A stretch of 64,000 bases of DNA from Dasypus novemcinctus (GCF_030445035.2 NC_080701.1:23032798-23096797), one strand, 5' to 3'. Positions 1 through 61,905 are shown, counted from the first letter of the stretch. Notes: generated from the letters alone by a model not told the origin. Program-made: numbers and translations.

Positions 1-1608
1 GACAGAGCTCCCCTGGGTAGGAACTCAGCACTCCCTCAGTTGAAATTTGTAACTGTAACTACTATAAAATACCCAACATATATCATAACATATTTATTTT
101 CCCTATACATGCCCTGGACAACCCCCCTTCCCCACCCATGTTCCCCCTATCAATAACACTCCACACCAGAGTTCCTCCCCTGCCATAGTTGAACCTCTCT
201 GTGGTCCAAAACTTCTTCAACAATGAATCCTAATATATTTCCAAATTCAATTAATAGGAAATTGGAATACAGTGATGGATTTAAAGTTTAGAAATAGAAT
301 ATGTAGTAATTTAGAAATACTAAAATATGTAAAAATAAATTGGCATATTAATAAAATGAAAAATATTATAAAGCTTTGTTTCTAATGTTTGTCTTTCATC
401 ACTGTAATACGTGTTGCCCTGTATGTACAGTGGCAAGGTACTTTCATTTCTTCTTCAGTGTCTACACCCTTTCTTTTTCTTCTTTCTAATTTTTTATTTT
501 GTCTTCAAAAAAGTTTTAGATCACAGTAATTCACATATACAATATAGGGGACTCCCATATATTCGACATCTAATCCTTTTCCCCTTTCCCCAGCAATGAT
601 CTGTTTACATGTTCATGTTATATTTGCTGTAGCTAATGTACAAATTTTGAAACATAGCTATCAAACATGGTTCCATTTTGGTTTACATTATTCTTTATAT
701 TTTAGACTGTATAAACGTCTACATTTTGTTTCCTTATGTTTTGCATTATAGCTTACATTTTAGTTTATAGACTTTTACACACTTTAGATATAAGTTGACA
801 TGTCCATCATTGCATGATCTTGTGGAGCACTTCCATTGCCCCCCCAGTTGCCCTGCTTCCATCCATGCTATACCTCTCTCCCCCTCCCTTCAGTGCACAC
901 CATGACACTCAATCGTCAGTACTTGAGGAACCAGATTTACAGATACAGCAAAATGCTGGGGGCTTGACATACTAGACTGCCATAACTAATTGGGAGCCAG
1001 TGATCCTCTTGAGAGACACAATTCCCTCTATTTGGGAACATCAGGTCTCCCCAGGATGTGGGTACACCTTACATTCATTGTATAGGTCTCCACCTAATGA
1101 TATAACACACTATGACAAAATGAGCACTCACATACTCCCTAGGAGCTTGCCCCTGTACCAGACGCCCCCCCCCTGCCCCCCGTAAGCACCTTAAACATGT
1201 GATCCTTCCTTATTATATTTTCTAAGGAGTTTTCTCAACGGTATAGTTTCAACCATATCCCTGACATTCTCCCATATTCAATGGTTCCCCCCAGCCCTGC
1301 CCCCAATTCCTTGAGTCATCTGACCCATCCTCCCAACCCTAGCTCCCCTCAAGCCCACAAAGCCCCACTCAAAGGTATCCCTATGCCCCCATCTTATCCC
1401 TTCCCTGTACAAATACTTACCTCCAGTTTATCATAGACTTCACCCATGTAGACATCAGCTTGCAACCTTACTCTCCCCCCCAAATTCCTTTAAGCCTATC
1501 TTCCAGTCTTAAGCTCTCTGAGATAGCTCAGTTTGCTTGTTTCATATCAGAGAGGTCATGTAGTATTCTTCCTTCAATGCCTGGCTTGCTTCACTCAACA
1601 TAATTTCC

Positions 1609-4561
1609 TCAAGATTCATTTATGTTATCACATGTGTTTATACTGTGTTCCTTCTTATAGCTAAATAGTATTCCATTATATATATATATATACCACATTT
1701 TATTTATCCATTCATCCATTGATGGGCATTTTGGTTGATTCCAACTTTTGGCAATAGTGTATAATGCTGCTATGAACATTGGTGCACATATATCAGTTTG
1801 TGTCCTTATTTTTAGATCTTCTGGGTATATAATCAGCAGTGGAATTGCTGGGTCATATGGCAAATCTATAGCTAACTTTTTGAGAAACTGCCAAACAGTC
1901 CTCCAGAATGGCTGGATCCTTCTGCGTTTCCACCAGCACTGGATGAGTGTTCCCATTCCTCCACATCCTCTCCAGCACATGTAGTCTTTTGATAGATGTC
2001 AGTCTTATGGGAGTAAGATGGTATCTCATTGTAGTTTTGATTTGCATTTCCCTAATAGCTAGTGATTTTGAGCATTTTTCATATGCTTTTTAGCCATTTG
2101 TATTTCTTCTTTGGAGAAGCATCTTTTCAAATCTTTTTCCCATTTTTTAAAATGGGTTGTTTGTCTTTTTCTTTTCAAGATATAGGAGTTCTTTTATATG
2201 CAGGATATAAGTCTCCTATCAGATATACGGTTACCAAATATTTTCTCCCATTATGTAGGGTCTCTTTTCACTTTCATGACAAACTCCTTTGAAGTGCAAA
2301 AGGCTTTAATTATGAGGAAGTCCCATTTATCTATTTGTTCTTTTGCTGCTTGTGCTTTCGGTGTGAAGTTCATGAAGTCATTTCCTATTACAAGGTCCTG
2401 TAGATGCTTCCCTACATTGTTTTCCAAGGTCTTTATGGTCTTGGCTCTTACATTTAGGTCTTTGATCCATCTTCAGTTGATTTTTGTATAAGGTGTGAGA
2501 TGGTAACCCTCTTTCCTTCTTTTGCATATGGATATCAAATTCTCTAGGCACCATTTGTTGAAGAGGCCATTCTCTCCCAGTTGAGTGGGCTTGCTGGCCT
2601 TGTTGAATAGCAGATGACTGTATATATAAAGATCTATATCAGAACTCTCAATTTGGTTCCATTGGTCAGTGTGTCTATCCTTGTGCCAATACCATGCCAT
2701 TTTCACTACTGTAGCTTTGTAGTATGTTGTTAAGTCTGGTAGTGTGATTCCCCCAGTTTCGTTTTTCTTTTTCAATCTGTCATTGGCTATTTGGGGCCTC
2801 TGTCTTTTCCAAATAAATTTCATAGTTAGTTTTTTCTAGTTCATTAAAAAATGCTGTGTTGATTTTTATTGGGATTGCATTGAATGTGTAGATCAGTTTT
2901 GGTAGGATAGACATCTTAATAATATTAATCTTCCTATCCATGAACAGGGAAATTTTTCTTCCATTTATTTTGATTTCCTTGAACAGTTTTGTATAGTTTT
3001 CTGTAAATAAGTCTTTTACATCTTTGGTTAAATTATTCCTAGGTATTTGATTTTTTAAAAAAGATTTATTTATTTATTTACTTATCTCCCCTTACCCCCA
3101 CCCCTGTTCTTTGTGTCTATTTGCTGCATCTTCTTTGTCTGTTTCTGTTGTTGTCAGTGACACAGGAATCTGTGATTCTTTTTGTTGCCTCATCTTGTTG
3201 TGTCAACTCTCCATGTGGGTGGCACCATTCTTAGGCAGGCTGCACTTTCTTTCGTGCTGGGCGGCTCTCCTTATGTTGTGCACTCCTTGTGCATGGGCTC
3301 CCCTATGCAGGGACACCCCATGCACGGCAAGGCACTCCCTGCGTGCATCAGCACTGCCCATGGGCCAGCTCCACACGGGTCAAGGAGGCCCAGGGTTTGA
3401 ACCACAGACCTCCCATTTGGCAGACGGACACCCCAACCACTGGGCCAAGTCTGCTGCCTGACTTTTTTTTATTTACTATTGTAAATGGTATTTGTTTCTT
3501 GATTTCCTCCTTAGATTGCTCATCATCAGTGTACAGAAATGCTACTGATTTTTGTGCATTGATCTTATGCCCTGTGACTTTACTGAACTTATTTATAAGT
3601 TCTAGAAGCTTTGTTATAGACTTCTCAGGGTTTTCTATGTATAGGATCATGTCATCTGCAAATAGTGAAATTTTGACTTCTTCCTTTCCTACTTGAATTC
3701 CTTTTATATCTGGCTCTTGCCTCAGTGCTCAATACAATATTAAATAGCAGGGGTGATAGTGGGCATCCCTGTCTTGTTCCTGATCTTAGCATCAGCATCA
3801 TAAAATGAATTAGGCAATGTTCCTTCTATTTCAATTTTTTGGAAGAGTTTAAGCAAGATTGGTGTTAGTTCTTTCCAGAATGTTTGGTAGAATTCACCTG
3901 TGAACCATCTGGCCCAGGGCTCTTCTTAGTTGGGAGGTTTTTAATGACTGATTCTATCTCTTTACTTGTGATTGGTTTGTTGAGATCATCAGTTTCTTCT
4001 TTTGTCAATGTAGGCTGCTTATATGTTTCTAGGTATTTGTCCATTTCCTCTAAATTCTCTTTCTTGTTGGAATACAGTTTTTAAAAGGATCCTTTTATGA
4101 AAATCTTTATTTCAGTGGGGTCAGTGGTGATATCACTCTTCTTATTTTTTATTTTGTGTATTTACATTTTCTCCCTCTTTTCTTTGTTAGTCTAGCTAAG
4201 AGTTTGTCAATTTTATTGATCGTCTCAAAGAAGCAACTCTTTGTTTTGTTTATTTTTTGAGTGCTTTCCTATTTTCTATTTCATTTAGTTCTGCTCTTAT
4301 CTTTGTTATTTCTTTCTTCTTTCTTTGGGGTTAGTTTGTTGTTTTTTTTACTAATTCCTCCAATTGTTCAGTTAGTTCTTCAATTTTAGCTCTTTCTTCT
4401 TTTTTGATGTATGAAATTATGGCTATGAATTTCCTTCTCAGTACAGCTTTTGCTGCATCCCATAAGTTTTGATATGTTGTGTTATAATTTTCATTAGTTT
4501 CAAGGTAGTTGTTGATTTCTGTTAAGGTTTCCTCCTTTACCCACTGTTTTTCTAAGAGCAT
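1609..4561 (-). pseudogene. LINE-1 ORF2 reverse transcriptase and C-terminal remnants (copy A)
   Basis: Separate open pieces at 4331-4561, 3467-3650 ([13 protein letters not shown]), 2473-2823 ([29 protein letters not shown]) and 1609-1980 (DLPYDPAIPLL, SMDEWINKMWYI) follow the order of ORF2 from RT to the Cys-rich end. A SINE at 3058-3460 and several stops separate them. Confidence 0.88.
3058..3460 (-). repeat. tRNA-derived SINE (DAS type) in L1 copy A
   Basis: Read on the minus strand it has a tRNA-like head with an A box (TGGCCCAGTGGTTGGGG) and a B box (GGTTCAAAC), then the DAS body (GTGGAGCTGGCCCATG) and an AAATAAAT-rich tail at the low-coordinate end. It splits the ORF2 sequence of copy A. 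Flanks share an imperfect TGA(T/C)TTTTTT duplication. Confidence 0.88.
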
Positions 4562-4566
4562 ACTGT

Positions 4567-5322
4567 TTAACTTTCATATCTTTGTGCTAAATCTGGACCT
4601 CTGGCCCTTGTGATGTTCAGCTTCACTCCACTGTGGTCAGAGAAATTATTTTGAATGATTTCCATCCTTCTGAATTCATTGAGACTTCCTTTGTGGCCAA
4701 GCATGTGGTCTATGTTGGAGAGTGATCCATGTGCACTTGAGAAAAATGTATATCCTGTTGTATTTGGGTGTAATGTTCTGTATATGTCTATTAGGTCCAG
4801 ATCCTCTAATATATTGTTCAAAGTCTTTGTTCCTTTATTGATTCTCTTTTGAGATGTTCTGTCCAATGTTGATAGTGATGTTTTAAAGTCCCCCACTATA
4901 AATATAGAGTCATCTATTCCTTCACTTAGTTTCTCCAGTGTTTGCATCATGTATTTGGAGGCACTCTTGTTAGGGGCATACATGTTTATGATTGTTCTTT
5001 CTTCTTGAAAGATTATCCCTTTCACTAATATATAGTGTCCATCTTTGTCTCTCACAACACTTGTGCATTTAAAGTCTATTTTGTTGGATATTAATATAAC
5101 TATACCTGCCCTTTTTTGGTTATTGTTTGCCTGTAATATTTTTTTCCAGCCATTCACTTTCAATCTTCTTGAATCCTTGGGTCTAAGATGAGTTTCTTGT
5201 AGACAACATATAGATAGGTCATATTTCCTTATCCAATCTTCCAATCTGTGTCTCTTACCAGGTGAGTTTAATCCATTGACATTTAGTGTTATTACTTTCA
5301 AGGAATTAATTATATTAGCCAT
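4567..5322 (-). pseudogene. LINE-1 ORF2 endonuclease domain, open for 251 codons (copy A)
   Basis: The AP-endonuclease-like domain of ORF2p starts at 5322 and reads through the motifs ITLNVNGLNS, CCLQETHL, MYAPN and FSDHSGVK. The family's GDFN motif reads GDFK, a change of a catalytic Asn, so the nuclease is probably dead. A stop follows at 4567, and the reverse transcriptase continues only in pieces. Confidence 0.9.
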
Positions 5323-5497
5323 ATATTCTTTGGGTTTGTGTTCATCTTATTTGTTTGATTTTTTCCCCTCCTTTTGTAGTTTTAATTGTTCTTACACTCT
5401 CCTCCAACTCTCTCTCCTGTTTTTTTCTATTCTCCTGCAGAACTCCCTTTAGTATTTCCTGAAGGGCAGGTTTCTTGTTGGCATACTCTCTTAGTTT

Positions 5498-6313
5498 CTA
5501 TTTATCTGTGAATATTTTGAACTCTCCATCATTTCTGAATGCTAACTTTGCTGGATAGAGTATTCTTGGTTTGAAATTCTTTTCTTTTAGTACCTTGACT
5601 ATGTCATGCCACTGCCTTCTTGCCTCCATGGTTTCAGATGAGAGATCAGCACTTAATCTTATGGAGCCTCCCTTGTATGTGATGGTTCTATTTTCTCTTG
5701 CTGCTTTTAGTATTTTCTCTTTGTCTTGTGCATTGGATACTTTGACAAGTATATGTCTTGGGGTAGACCTGTTGGGATTTATGCTGTTTGGGGCACGTTG
5801 TGCTTCCTGGATGTACATGCATCTCTCTCAATAGGTTCAGAAAGTTTTCAGCCATTATTTCCTCCAACACCTCTTCTGTTCCCTTTCCCTTCTCTTCTCC
5901 TTCTGGAATGCCTGTAATGCTTATGTTTTTGCATTTTGCATTGTTGTTCAGGTCCCTAAGTCCCTGGTGGATTTTTTCTCCCTTTTATCGATTAATTCTA
6001 CTATCTGTTTGATTTCAGGTGTACTGTCTTCCACATCACTAATTCTTTCCTCTGCCTCTTCAGATCTGCTGTTATTTGCTGAGAGGGTATTTTTGATTTC
6101 TTGGATTGTGCTATTGATCCCCATCATATCTGTGATCTTTTTGTGCATGATCACAATTTCTTCTGTATGCTCTCCAAGTGTTTTCTTAATATGCTTAATC
6201 TCTTCCTTTATTTCATTGAATTGGTCCATGATACATGTTTTGAGAGCTTTATTTACTTGTTCAATGTTCCACTTCTCTTCCTGGTTTTTAGTTTGTTCAT
6301 TGTATTGGGCCAT
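5498..6313 (-). pseudogene. LINE-1 ORF1 remnant (copy A)
   Basis: Two open pieces cover the RNA-binding chaperone ORF1p. 5948-6313 encodes the coiled-coil part (KEEIKHIKKTLGEHTEEI, then a SEEAEERISDVED run). 5498-5818 encodes the RRM/C-terminal part (PRHILVKV, ADLSSETMEARRQW). The reading frame is broken between them. Trimeric ORF1p normally packages L1 RNA; this copy could not make it whole. Confidence 0.85.
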
Positions 6314-8119
6314 GTTTTCCTGATTATTGGTATGGTCTGTAGTTTTTTGTTGTTTCTGGTCATTATTTTATCTTGATGGGTTTATTCTGTTGATTATCTT
6401 CTTTGTCATGTCTTGGGGTTTTATTAGTTTTTGCTTTTGTGTATGTGTTAGGTTTTTTTTGTCTCTTTTTTCTTCTTATTCTATTTCCTTGCTGTTGGCT
6501 AACTTCCCTTGAAGGAAAATATTAGGTCCAGAGAAAGCAAAAGGGGTAAGAAAAGAAAAATATAATAGTAGTATTGATAGTGAGTGTTGGTAGAAGAACC
6601 ATGTGAGATCTGGGAGAATGGATATAGAACTCATGTAAGCTGCGTATAGTTATAACCATAAAAAAGTGGAGCACGTATAATGAAATATTAAACTGAATAT
6701 GGGGAGGAATATACTATGAATTAAAAGGTCAGTGTGGTCAGAAGAGAGGGAAAAAGAAAAGAGAGGACAATAACATAAAGAGTGAATAAATGATAGAAAA
6801 CAGATTAGAGGTATTAGAGTTAAAAAGTCAGAAATATTGGGGGTTAAACAGAGAGAGGTGGAATGTAAGAGAAACAATAAATGATGGAGGAGAGAATGAT
6901 GTAAAGGAAAGGAGATAGCACTGGTAGCCAAAATCAGTACACACCGAAAAGAGAAAATTGAGGATGAGTGGGCACAGCAAATAAGAAATGTTGCCTGCAG
7001 CACTAATATAAAAAAAGAAAAAAAGAGGAGTAAGAAAGAGAGAAGAAAAAAATGCAGAGCAAGAAAAAGAGAAGGGAGAAAAAAGGGCAGTGGGGGGGAT
7101 AAAGAGGAAGAAAAAACAAGAAAACAAACCAAAAAAAAGACAGACAAGGCCTCAGGCAAAGAATCCTCTTTGCAATTGAATAAACTGCTTAGGAGTCTGA
7201 CCTTCCCTATTTCTCCCTTCCTCACTTCCCTCTTTTCCAAGGCAGCAGGAAGGCTGCAGTGAGGGCTCCTGTAGGAAATTCAAAGGGGTTCTGGTGAACC
7301 AACTCACCTGACAATATAATGACTCTTAATTTCTTGAGAGAGCACCACCCCTTGCCAGGAACTCTAAATGTGCTATTGGAAGCCTGTAAAGCACGTCCTA
7401 CTGTCCCTCTCCCTTAGGTGTGCTATAGAGGGGCTAGTTAATTTTTTGACTCCACCTTCTCCCAGACGAAGTTTCCTATCCCAGGGCATTTAGGTAAATT
7501 GAGCTCTCTCACCAGATTCACCTCTCCTCTCTTCCTAGGCTCTCCCCAAGTCAGCTAATATGCTCCTCCATACTCAATAAAAGGAAAGGACCAGAAAATT
7601 GAACCTGCCCTCCTTGGTCCCTCTGCACCTCCCACCTAAACTCTCCCACTTCCAGAGTTAGTCCGAGACCGAAGGGCTAGGGCAATGCCGGATTTCCGGG
7701 TATGTGGGCTCAGGAAACAGAGGCCTGGGAGAATGTGACCTCAGGGTATGTAGATCTGTGAAACGTGGGCTGTGGGGATTCAGGGGACACAGGCTTGAGA
7801 TTCAAGCATTTGGGAACCACAGGGCTTGGAAACTCTGCCCCATCACCAGCAGTTCTCAGTGAATGCCAGGGCTCTTAGCCCTAGGGGGAAGGGATTTACC
7901 TTCCCATGACTTCTTTCTGCATTCAGTCTTAGAAGCCCGCAGTTCTACCTTGAGCAAACACCAATTTTGCTGTAGTGTCTCCATATCAATGTCCAGACAC
8001 CTCCTGCCCTGCAGGTTTCTGAAACAGCCTGCTCCAGCAGGACTACGTCACCACATAGCCTGTCCTTTGTAAGAGAGATGACGATGGTGTACTTACTAAG
8101 ATGCCATCTTGCCCTGCCT

Positions 8120-8600
8120 CCTCCCTTTAACAAGTTTTAATAGCAGTTTTGAAATCTTTGTCTGATAATTCTGATATCCTTTCTCTCATAGAAAGTTTTG
8201 CTGACTGCCTTTTCCCCCTATGTGTGGGTCACATATTCCTCTTTCTTTGCAAATCTCTAATATTTTTTGAAATTTTAAATAATATATTTTAGTAACTCTG
8301 GATATTAACCCCTCTGCCCTCCCCCCCCCCCCCCAGGAGCTTGCTGTAGTTTGTTTGTTTGTTTGAAAAAACAAATTTTATTGAAGTTTATTTTCCATGC
8401 CTCTGGTGTCACTCTTCAGAAGAACCAGCCTTGGGCATGTGCACAACCACACTGGAATGACAATGATTTTAGCAGGTATTACTCTGAATGTCTTTTTTTG
8501 ATGTCTCCTCTGTTATCATATCCTGTTGTTAGCCTCCATGAGGTGCTGGCTGATTGTTTTATTGGTTTTAACATTGTGCTGGGGCATAATTTGATCTATA
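8120..8600 (-). repeat. Old LINE-1 5'-like fragment
   Basis: The part from 8130 to 8320 resembles 51400-51590 (a 'TTGTCTGATAATTCTGATAT' style stretch), the 5' region of an older L1 read antisense. A poly-C run lies at 8322-8334. The remainder to 8600 is not clearly classifiable. Confidence 0.35.
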
Positions 8601-10560
8601 GTCTGATCCAATTAAATTCAGGCTGAGAAAACAGAATGAAGAAAAATGAAGAGATGCATAATAAAATGTGGGACACAATTAGGTGTACCAACATACATGT
8701 GGTGGGAGTACAAAAATGGAGAAAAATTGTAGAAAGAGTATTCAAAGAAATAATCTCTGAAAATTCCCAAAGATTATTAAAAAATAACCTACATATCCAG
8801 AAACTCATCAAACTACAAATAGCATACACACAAAGAGCTACACAAACGCTATATCATAATAAATATGAAAAAGTCACAGAGAAGGAGAAAATCATGAAAG
8901 CAGTTTTTTGGTTTGTAAAGCTGGCAATGCAAAATTACCAGAAATGCATTAGCTTTAATGATGGGGTTTTATTATAAAGAATTAACTTTAGGGTCCATAT
9001 TCCTACCAACAGTCTCCTCAAAGCAATCTGGGCCTTTTCTATCACACATCTCACAATTCCTCCAAAATCTACCATTACCATTTATAAAATCATTCCAACA
9101 TTTTTGGTATTTGCATCTGTAGCACCCCCACTCTCCTGGTACCAATTTCTGTTTTAGTTTGCTAAGGCTGCCAATGTAAAATTACCAGAAATGGATTGGA
9201 TTTTATAATGGGGTTGATTACAGTTCTGAGGCTGTGAAAATGTCCAAATCAAGGTATTGTCAGAGATGCTGTTTCACCAAAGGTTGGCTGCTGACAGATC
9301 CTGGAGTCCTGTCATGTGGCAAGGCAATATGGTGGCTCTACATCTGGGTCTCTGCCTTTTCCTCCTCAAGCTCAGCTTTGGGCAATCCAGCACATGACAT
9401 GGCTTATCTCTTCAGCTTTGAGCTGCTCCATGGGTAGTCTCTCAGGGGCTCTTTCTGTGCCTCTGTGCTCTGTTGATTCCAGCCTCTGGCCTCTCTTTCA
9501 GCCTCTCAGGGTTTCCTTTACCTCTCTCCCAGCTGTAGCTGATCCTTGAATCCTCTTTCTTTTTCTCAGATGGCAGGGTCTAAATGGTGGCTCTCTTTCT
9601 CTGTGTGTTTCTGCTTTCAGTTCTCTGTTTATACAGGACCCAAGCAAGACGGCAAAGACCCGACCTGGGTCATGCCTCATTGTTGTGTCCAATCTTACGC
9701 GCTAAAGTAATCTAATCAAAACATCCATTAAATGAATCTAATGTAACCAAAGCATCCCACACCCACAGGAATGACTTAATTAAAAGAACATGATATTTTC
9801 TGGGTGTCACAAAATTTCACACTGTCACAAACAACAAGGGAAAAAATGACTGGTTACTTGCAAGGAAATCCCAAGAATATTTACAGCTGAGTTCTCATAG
9901 ATACAATGTAGGCTGAAAAACAATGGATAACATATTAAAATTGCTTGAAGAAAAAAACCCAACAAAGCTATATTTCAAAAATTAAAGCAAAATACCTTCT
10001 AGGGGAAACAACAACAACAAAAAAAATGGAGAGAATTTGTCACAGGCATGCTTGCCTTACAAGGAATACTAAGGGAAATTCTTCAGGGTGAAAGCAAGTG
10101 TCCCTATACAGTAATTTGAATCTACATGAAGAAACAAAGAGTTCTGGTAAAGTTAATTATGTTATTAAAAAAGACAGTATAAATACACATTTTTTCCTTT
10201 CTTCTCTCAACCTATTTAAAGAAACAATTGTATAAAATAGTATGTATATAGCGTATTGCTGGGATTATGACATATAGAAATGTAATGTACATGTAATATA
10301 TTTGCCAATAAGGGCCGGGAAAAGTTTAATGGAAGGAAAGCTGTAAAGGCTAAGGAAATGATGACAGATGATAGAGTAATAATTACAACAATGTATCATT
10401 GAGGTTGTTACATTAATAGATGTAATATCTATTACAATATTACCACAAAAGGGGGAAATGGAGTAGAATGCTATAGAATTAACATTTGTATATATTACTA
10501 GAATTGAGATAGTACTTGGAGACAAGAATATCACACATATTTTAGTATTCTATGCCTAGT
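8600..10560 (+). repeat. Old L1/HAL1-type ORF1 remnant, split by a MaLR relic
   Basis: 8636-8900 encodes an ORF1-like stretch (VFKEIISENSQRLLKNNLHIQ, close to the L1 'EEIMAENF..L' block). 9835-10200 continues with the usual downstream 'GCCTTACAAGGAATACTAA' pattern. The MaLR remnant at 8905-9832 sits between the two halves, so it inserted later. Confidence 0.55.
8905..9832 (-). mobile_element. MaLR-type LTR retrotransposon relic (LTR, internal stub, LTR end)
   Basis: The sequence TTTTAGTTTGCTAAGGCTGCCAA appears near 9153 and, degraded, near 8905. Both read as the end of the same LTR on the minus strand. Between them, on the minus strand, the LTR is followed by AAATTGGTACCAGGAG, the motif that follows the 5' LTR in MST/THE1-type MaLRs. 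The copy has kept one LTR, about 150 bp of internal sequence and the end of the other LTR. Confidence 0.6.
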
Positions 10561-11839
10561 GCTAGGCATATAGTAGGAATGTAAAATATAAAATTTAAAT
10601 TAAATTCAAATGATATGAATGACTATAAGTCATGTCCATTTAAAAATGAACAGTCAATATCAATCATGCAACCTGAATAATTAGCCTTCTGTAACATAAA
10701 TAGACTCCAAAAATGTCTCCAGGTTATAGGCAATCAAGAGGTCATTGTACTTTAAGAGCAACACAATAAATCATGATATGTTTAATTCCATCACTTTTCA
10801 TATGGTTTGGCAAAAAAGAGTAAATATAGATTTCAAGGTATATAGAAATATTCAAATACATTAAATGAATATGGCATACAATACATCCCAACAAAACCCA
10901 AATGATTAGAATATAAATATTTTAGTAAAATATGTAGAATTGCTATTTGAGGTTAAATTTTCTTTTAATTATTGTTTGCTCCTTGCACAAATATTTTCTG
11001 TAAACACTAAAAAAGCCTTAGTAAAAGTATGAAAAAAATATTTTAAAATACCACTTTATATATTATTTTTCTTTTGTTTCCTTTTACAAATTAATAAGAT
11101 ACAATAGTTATTTGCTTTTGTATATAAATATTGCATTTAAGGAATGCAAACACAATTATTTCATGCAAGGACAATTTAAGAATGTCTGGCCAAAAATTCC
11201 TTGCAAAATTGAAGCTAAACAAATCACCCACCTGTATGTTAAGCCTTAAAATAAAAGATTTTTCCAAGTCAACTCTACTGAATTTCAATGCATACTGAGG
11301 AGGAAAAAAAAAGGTTTATATTTAGCCTTTTATTGAGTCTCCTTAGACATAAGTTTTCCCAAGAAACAAAATTATACACAACAGGATAAATGGATTTTTG
11401 TAGTTTCTACAAGGGTCATCTCATAGTCGTGACTTGGTCTGATATTTAAAATACCGAGAGACTGAAACACACACATTTATATTTAACTTATTTGGTATCC
11501 TTAACCAAAGAGTTTTTGAAGAAACCAACTTATCTACAATAGAATTGATTTAGAATTATTTATTTTTTTACAGGATTTTAAAATCACTGTGTATGTTTCC
11601 GGCTCAGGCTTAAGGCAGCTATCCCAAGTCAGATCTGATTAAAATAGGCCATGACCACTAAAATAGTGTATTTCTATTTTCCTGTATTTCTTCACTACAG
11701 TAACTCATCCACTGTGCCAGAAAGCTGTGACGAGGGGAATCAATATTACCAAGACGTTACCAGCAAATGGCTTAACCCACGCGGAGAAAGCACGCTCTCA
11801 GGCTACTGTGCAGGGCAGTTCAGATCCTAACTTAAAGCT
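10561..11839. other. Upstream intergenic sequence without recognised features
   Basis: AT-rich sequence between the last recognisable repeat and the CpG block. I see no exon, no clear repeat and no long open frame. It should hold distal promoter elements of ADAM3, but none could be named. Confidence 0.5.
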
Positions 11840-12064
11840 TGAAACCGAAGCCCGTGCGCGCCCAAGCGCAGCGCCCGCGGGCCTTCCTGTGGGACCGGCT
11901 GGGGCAGCGCCCTGGGGCCTTGGACTCCTTCTCCCTCCGGGGGGCCGCGGGTCTCCCGCGGGGCAGGGGGTGGCCGCCGCCCCCCTCGAGCCCCCGCGCC
12001 CGCGCGCCGCAGCCGTTGCGCCCCCAACAGCCGTCCCTGTGGCCAGGCCGGCGCCCTCGGCGCA

Positions 12065-60847
<48,783 letters not shown>

Positions 60848-61277
60848 GTATGCATACTTGATAATTTAATTGCATCTTTTTGTATTTAAATTCAAGTATT
60901 AAATGAAATAGAAATTTCCTTTGCTCTGTTAAAAAATATGTGCCTCAGTGAGCAGGACATAAAGAAATGTTAATTACCTTTACATTGACATAGGGGAAGC
61001 AATGTTTATATAGAGATTTCCAAATCAGAGAATTCTAGCAATAATGTATGCCTTTTTACAGAAGGATTTTATTAGAGTATAATCTCCTAGATTATAACTA
61101 GCTACATTTATTTCAGTATTCACCCCCAATCTTGGTGAAAACTCTCTTCCTTAAACATATGCCCATTTTAAACAGCCCAGCTATTGCATTTATTACTCAA
61201 TTGGAGAGTCTTGTTATTAAGTATTATCTTTTATAATGTTACTTTATGTTTTGTAATCACTTGTGTTTTGTTTGAAG

Positions 61278-61363
61278 TTGTGTGTGGGAAGAATCATTCA
61301 TAAGAATATTCATTTGGCAATGGAGATTTTTTTAAACACAATTATAGCAAAGACTTATGGGCA
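61278..61363 (+). pseudogene. Weak, possibly degenerate candidate for ADAM3 exon 8
   Basis: A pyrimidine-rich stretch ending TTTGTTTGAAG is followed by 28 stop-free codons in the phase left by exon 7, then GCA|GTAAGT. The peptide holds HKNIHL and LNT, faintly like the QKVVHI..LINT of ADAM3 exon 8. However, the length is 86 nt rather than the expected 72, and it ends in the wrong phase. The 72-nt version (61292-61363) has an early in-frame TAA. It is either a decayed exon, chance, or unrelated, with the true exon 8 beyond the window. Confidence 0.15.
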
Positions 61364-61905
61364 GTAAGTTTACAAAATTTGATTTGTACATTGTCACCAG
61401 TATTTTGTACAAAATCTTTTCATGAGCATCCTAATGTGGATTTTACCCATAAAAGGAAATCTTTAGATCTTTCAATCATTTAATTACAAAATAATTTCAA
61501 GTATAGATGAACAAATAATACAGGAAATGCACACACAATTTTAGGACAAGAAAATGCATTGTATGTATACCTTTCCTTCACATACTATTTTAAAAACTAT
61601 TTTATAATATTTTCTCACGTATTCATGAAATATTATTTCAATGTAATTTTAATGTTTATATAATGTCCAATTAATATTTTAAACTCCAATTTAATAGGAT
61701 TTACTAGCAGATTCCCTTTTTGGATCATTTAGACTTTTGATGTTGTTCCATGAGGACTACTACTATTTGGCCTAAAAACCAGGATTCCAATAATTGGAAT
61801 TATGCTCTGCCACAGCTGCCTCCCTGAGGTCACTAAAATTAAATTTTCCCCACTCCACTTAGCTTATATCTTCTTACCATTCTTACAACAAAGAAAGGCA
61901 TTTTA

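Larger units (their letters stand above)
1..8116 (-). mobile_element. LINE-1 copy A, antisense to ADAM3, 3' end outside the window
   Basis: Read on the minus strand, this runs from a 5' end near 8116 (GGCAAGATGGC-type L1 start) through a 5' region (about 6500-8116), ORF1 (about 5498-6313), ORF2 (about 1609-5322) and a long 3' UTR (1-1600). The left edge matches the 3' UTR of copy B near 14850, so roughly 1.3 kb is missing off the window. A SINE interrupts ORF2. Both ORFs are broken by stops and frameshifts, so it is not autonomous. Confidence 0.9.

Noticed and set aside
3111-3461. Open frames of about 100 codons in each SINE copy
   Set aside because: The same peptides recur in every SINE (for example [11 protein letters not shown]), so they are frames of the repeat and not genes.
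6650-7240. Minus-strand 196-codon open frame
   Set aside because: It is almost entirely Leu/Phe/Ser from an A/G-rich stretch of the L1 5' region; there is no protein-like pattern.
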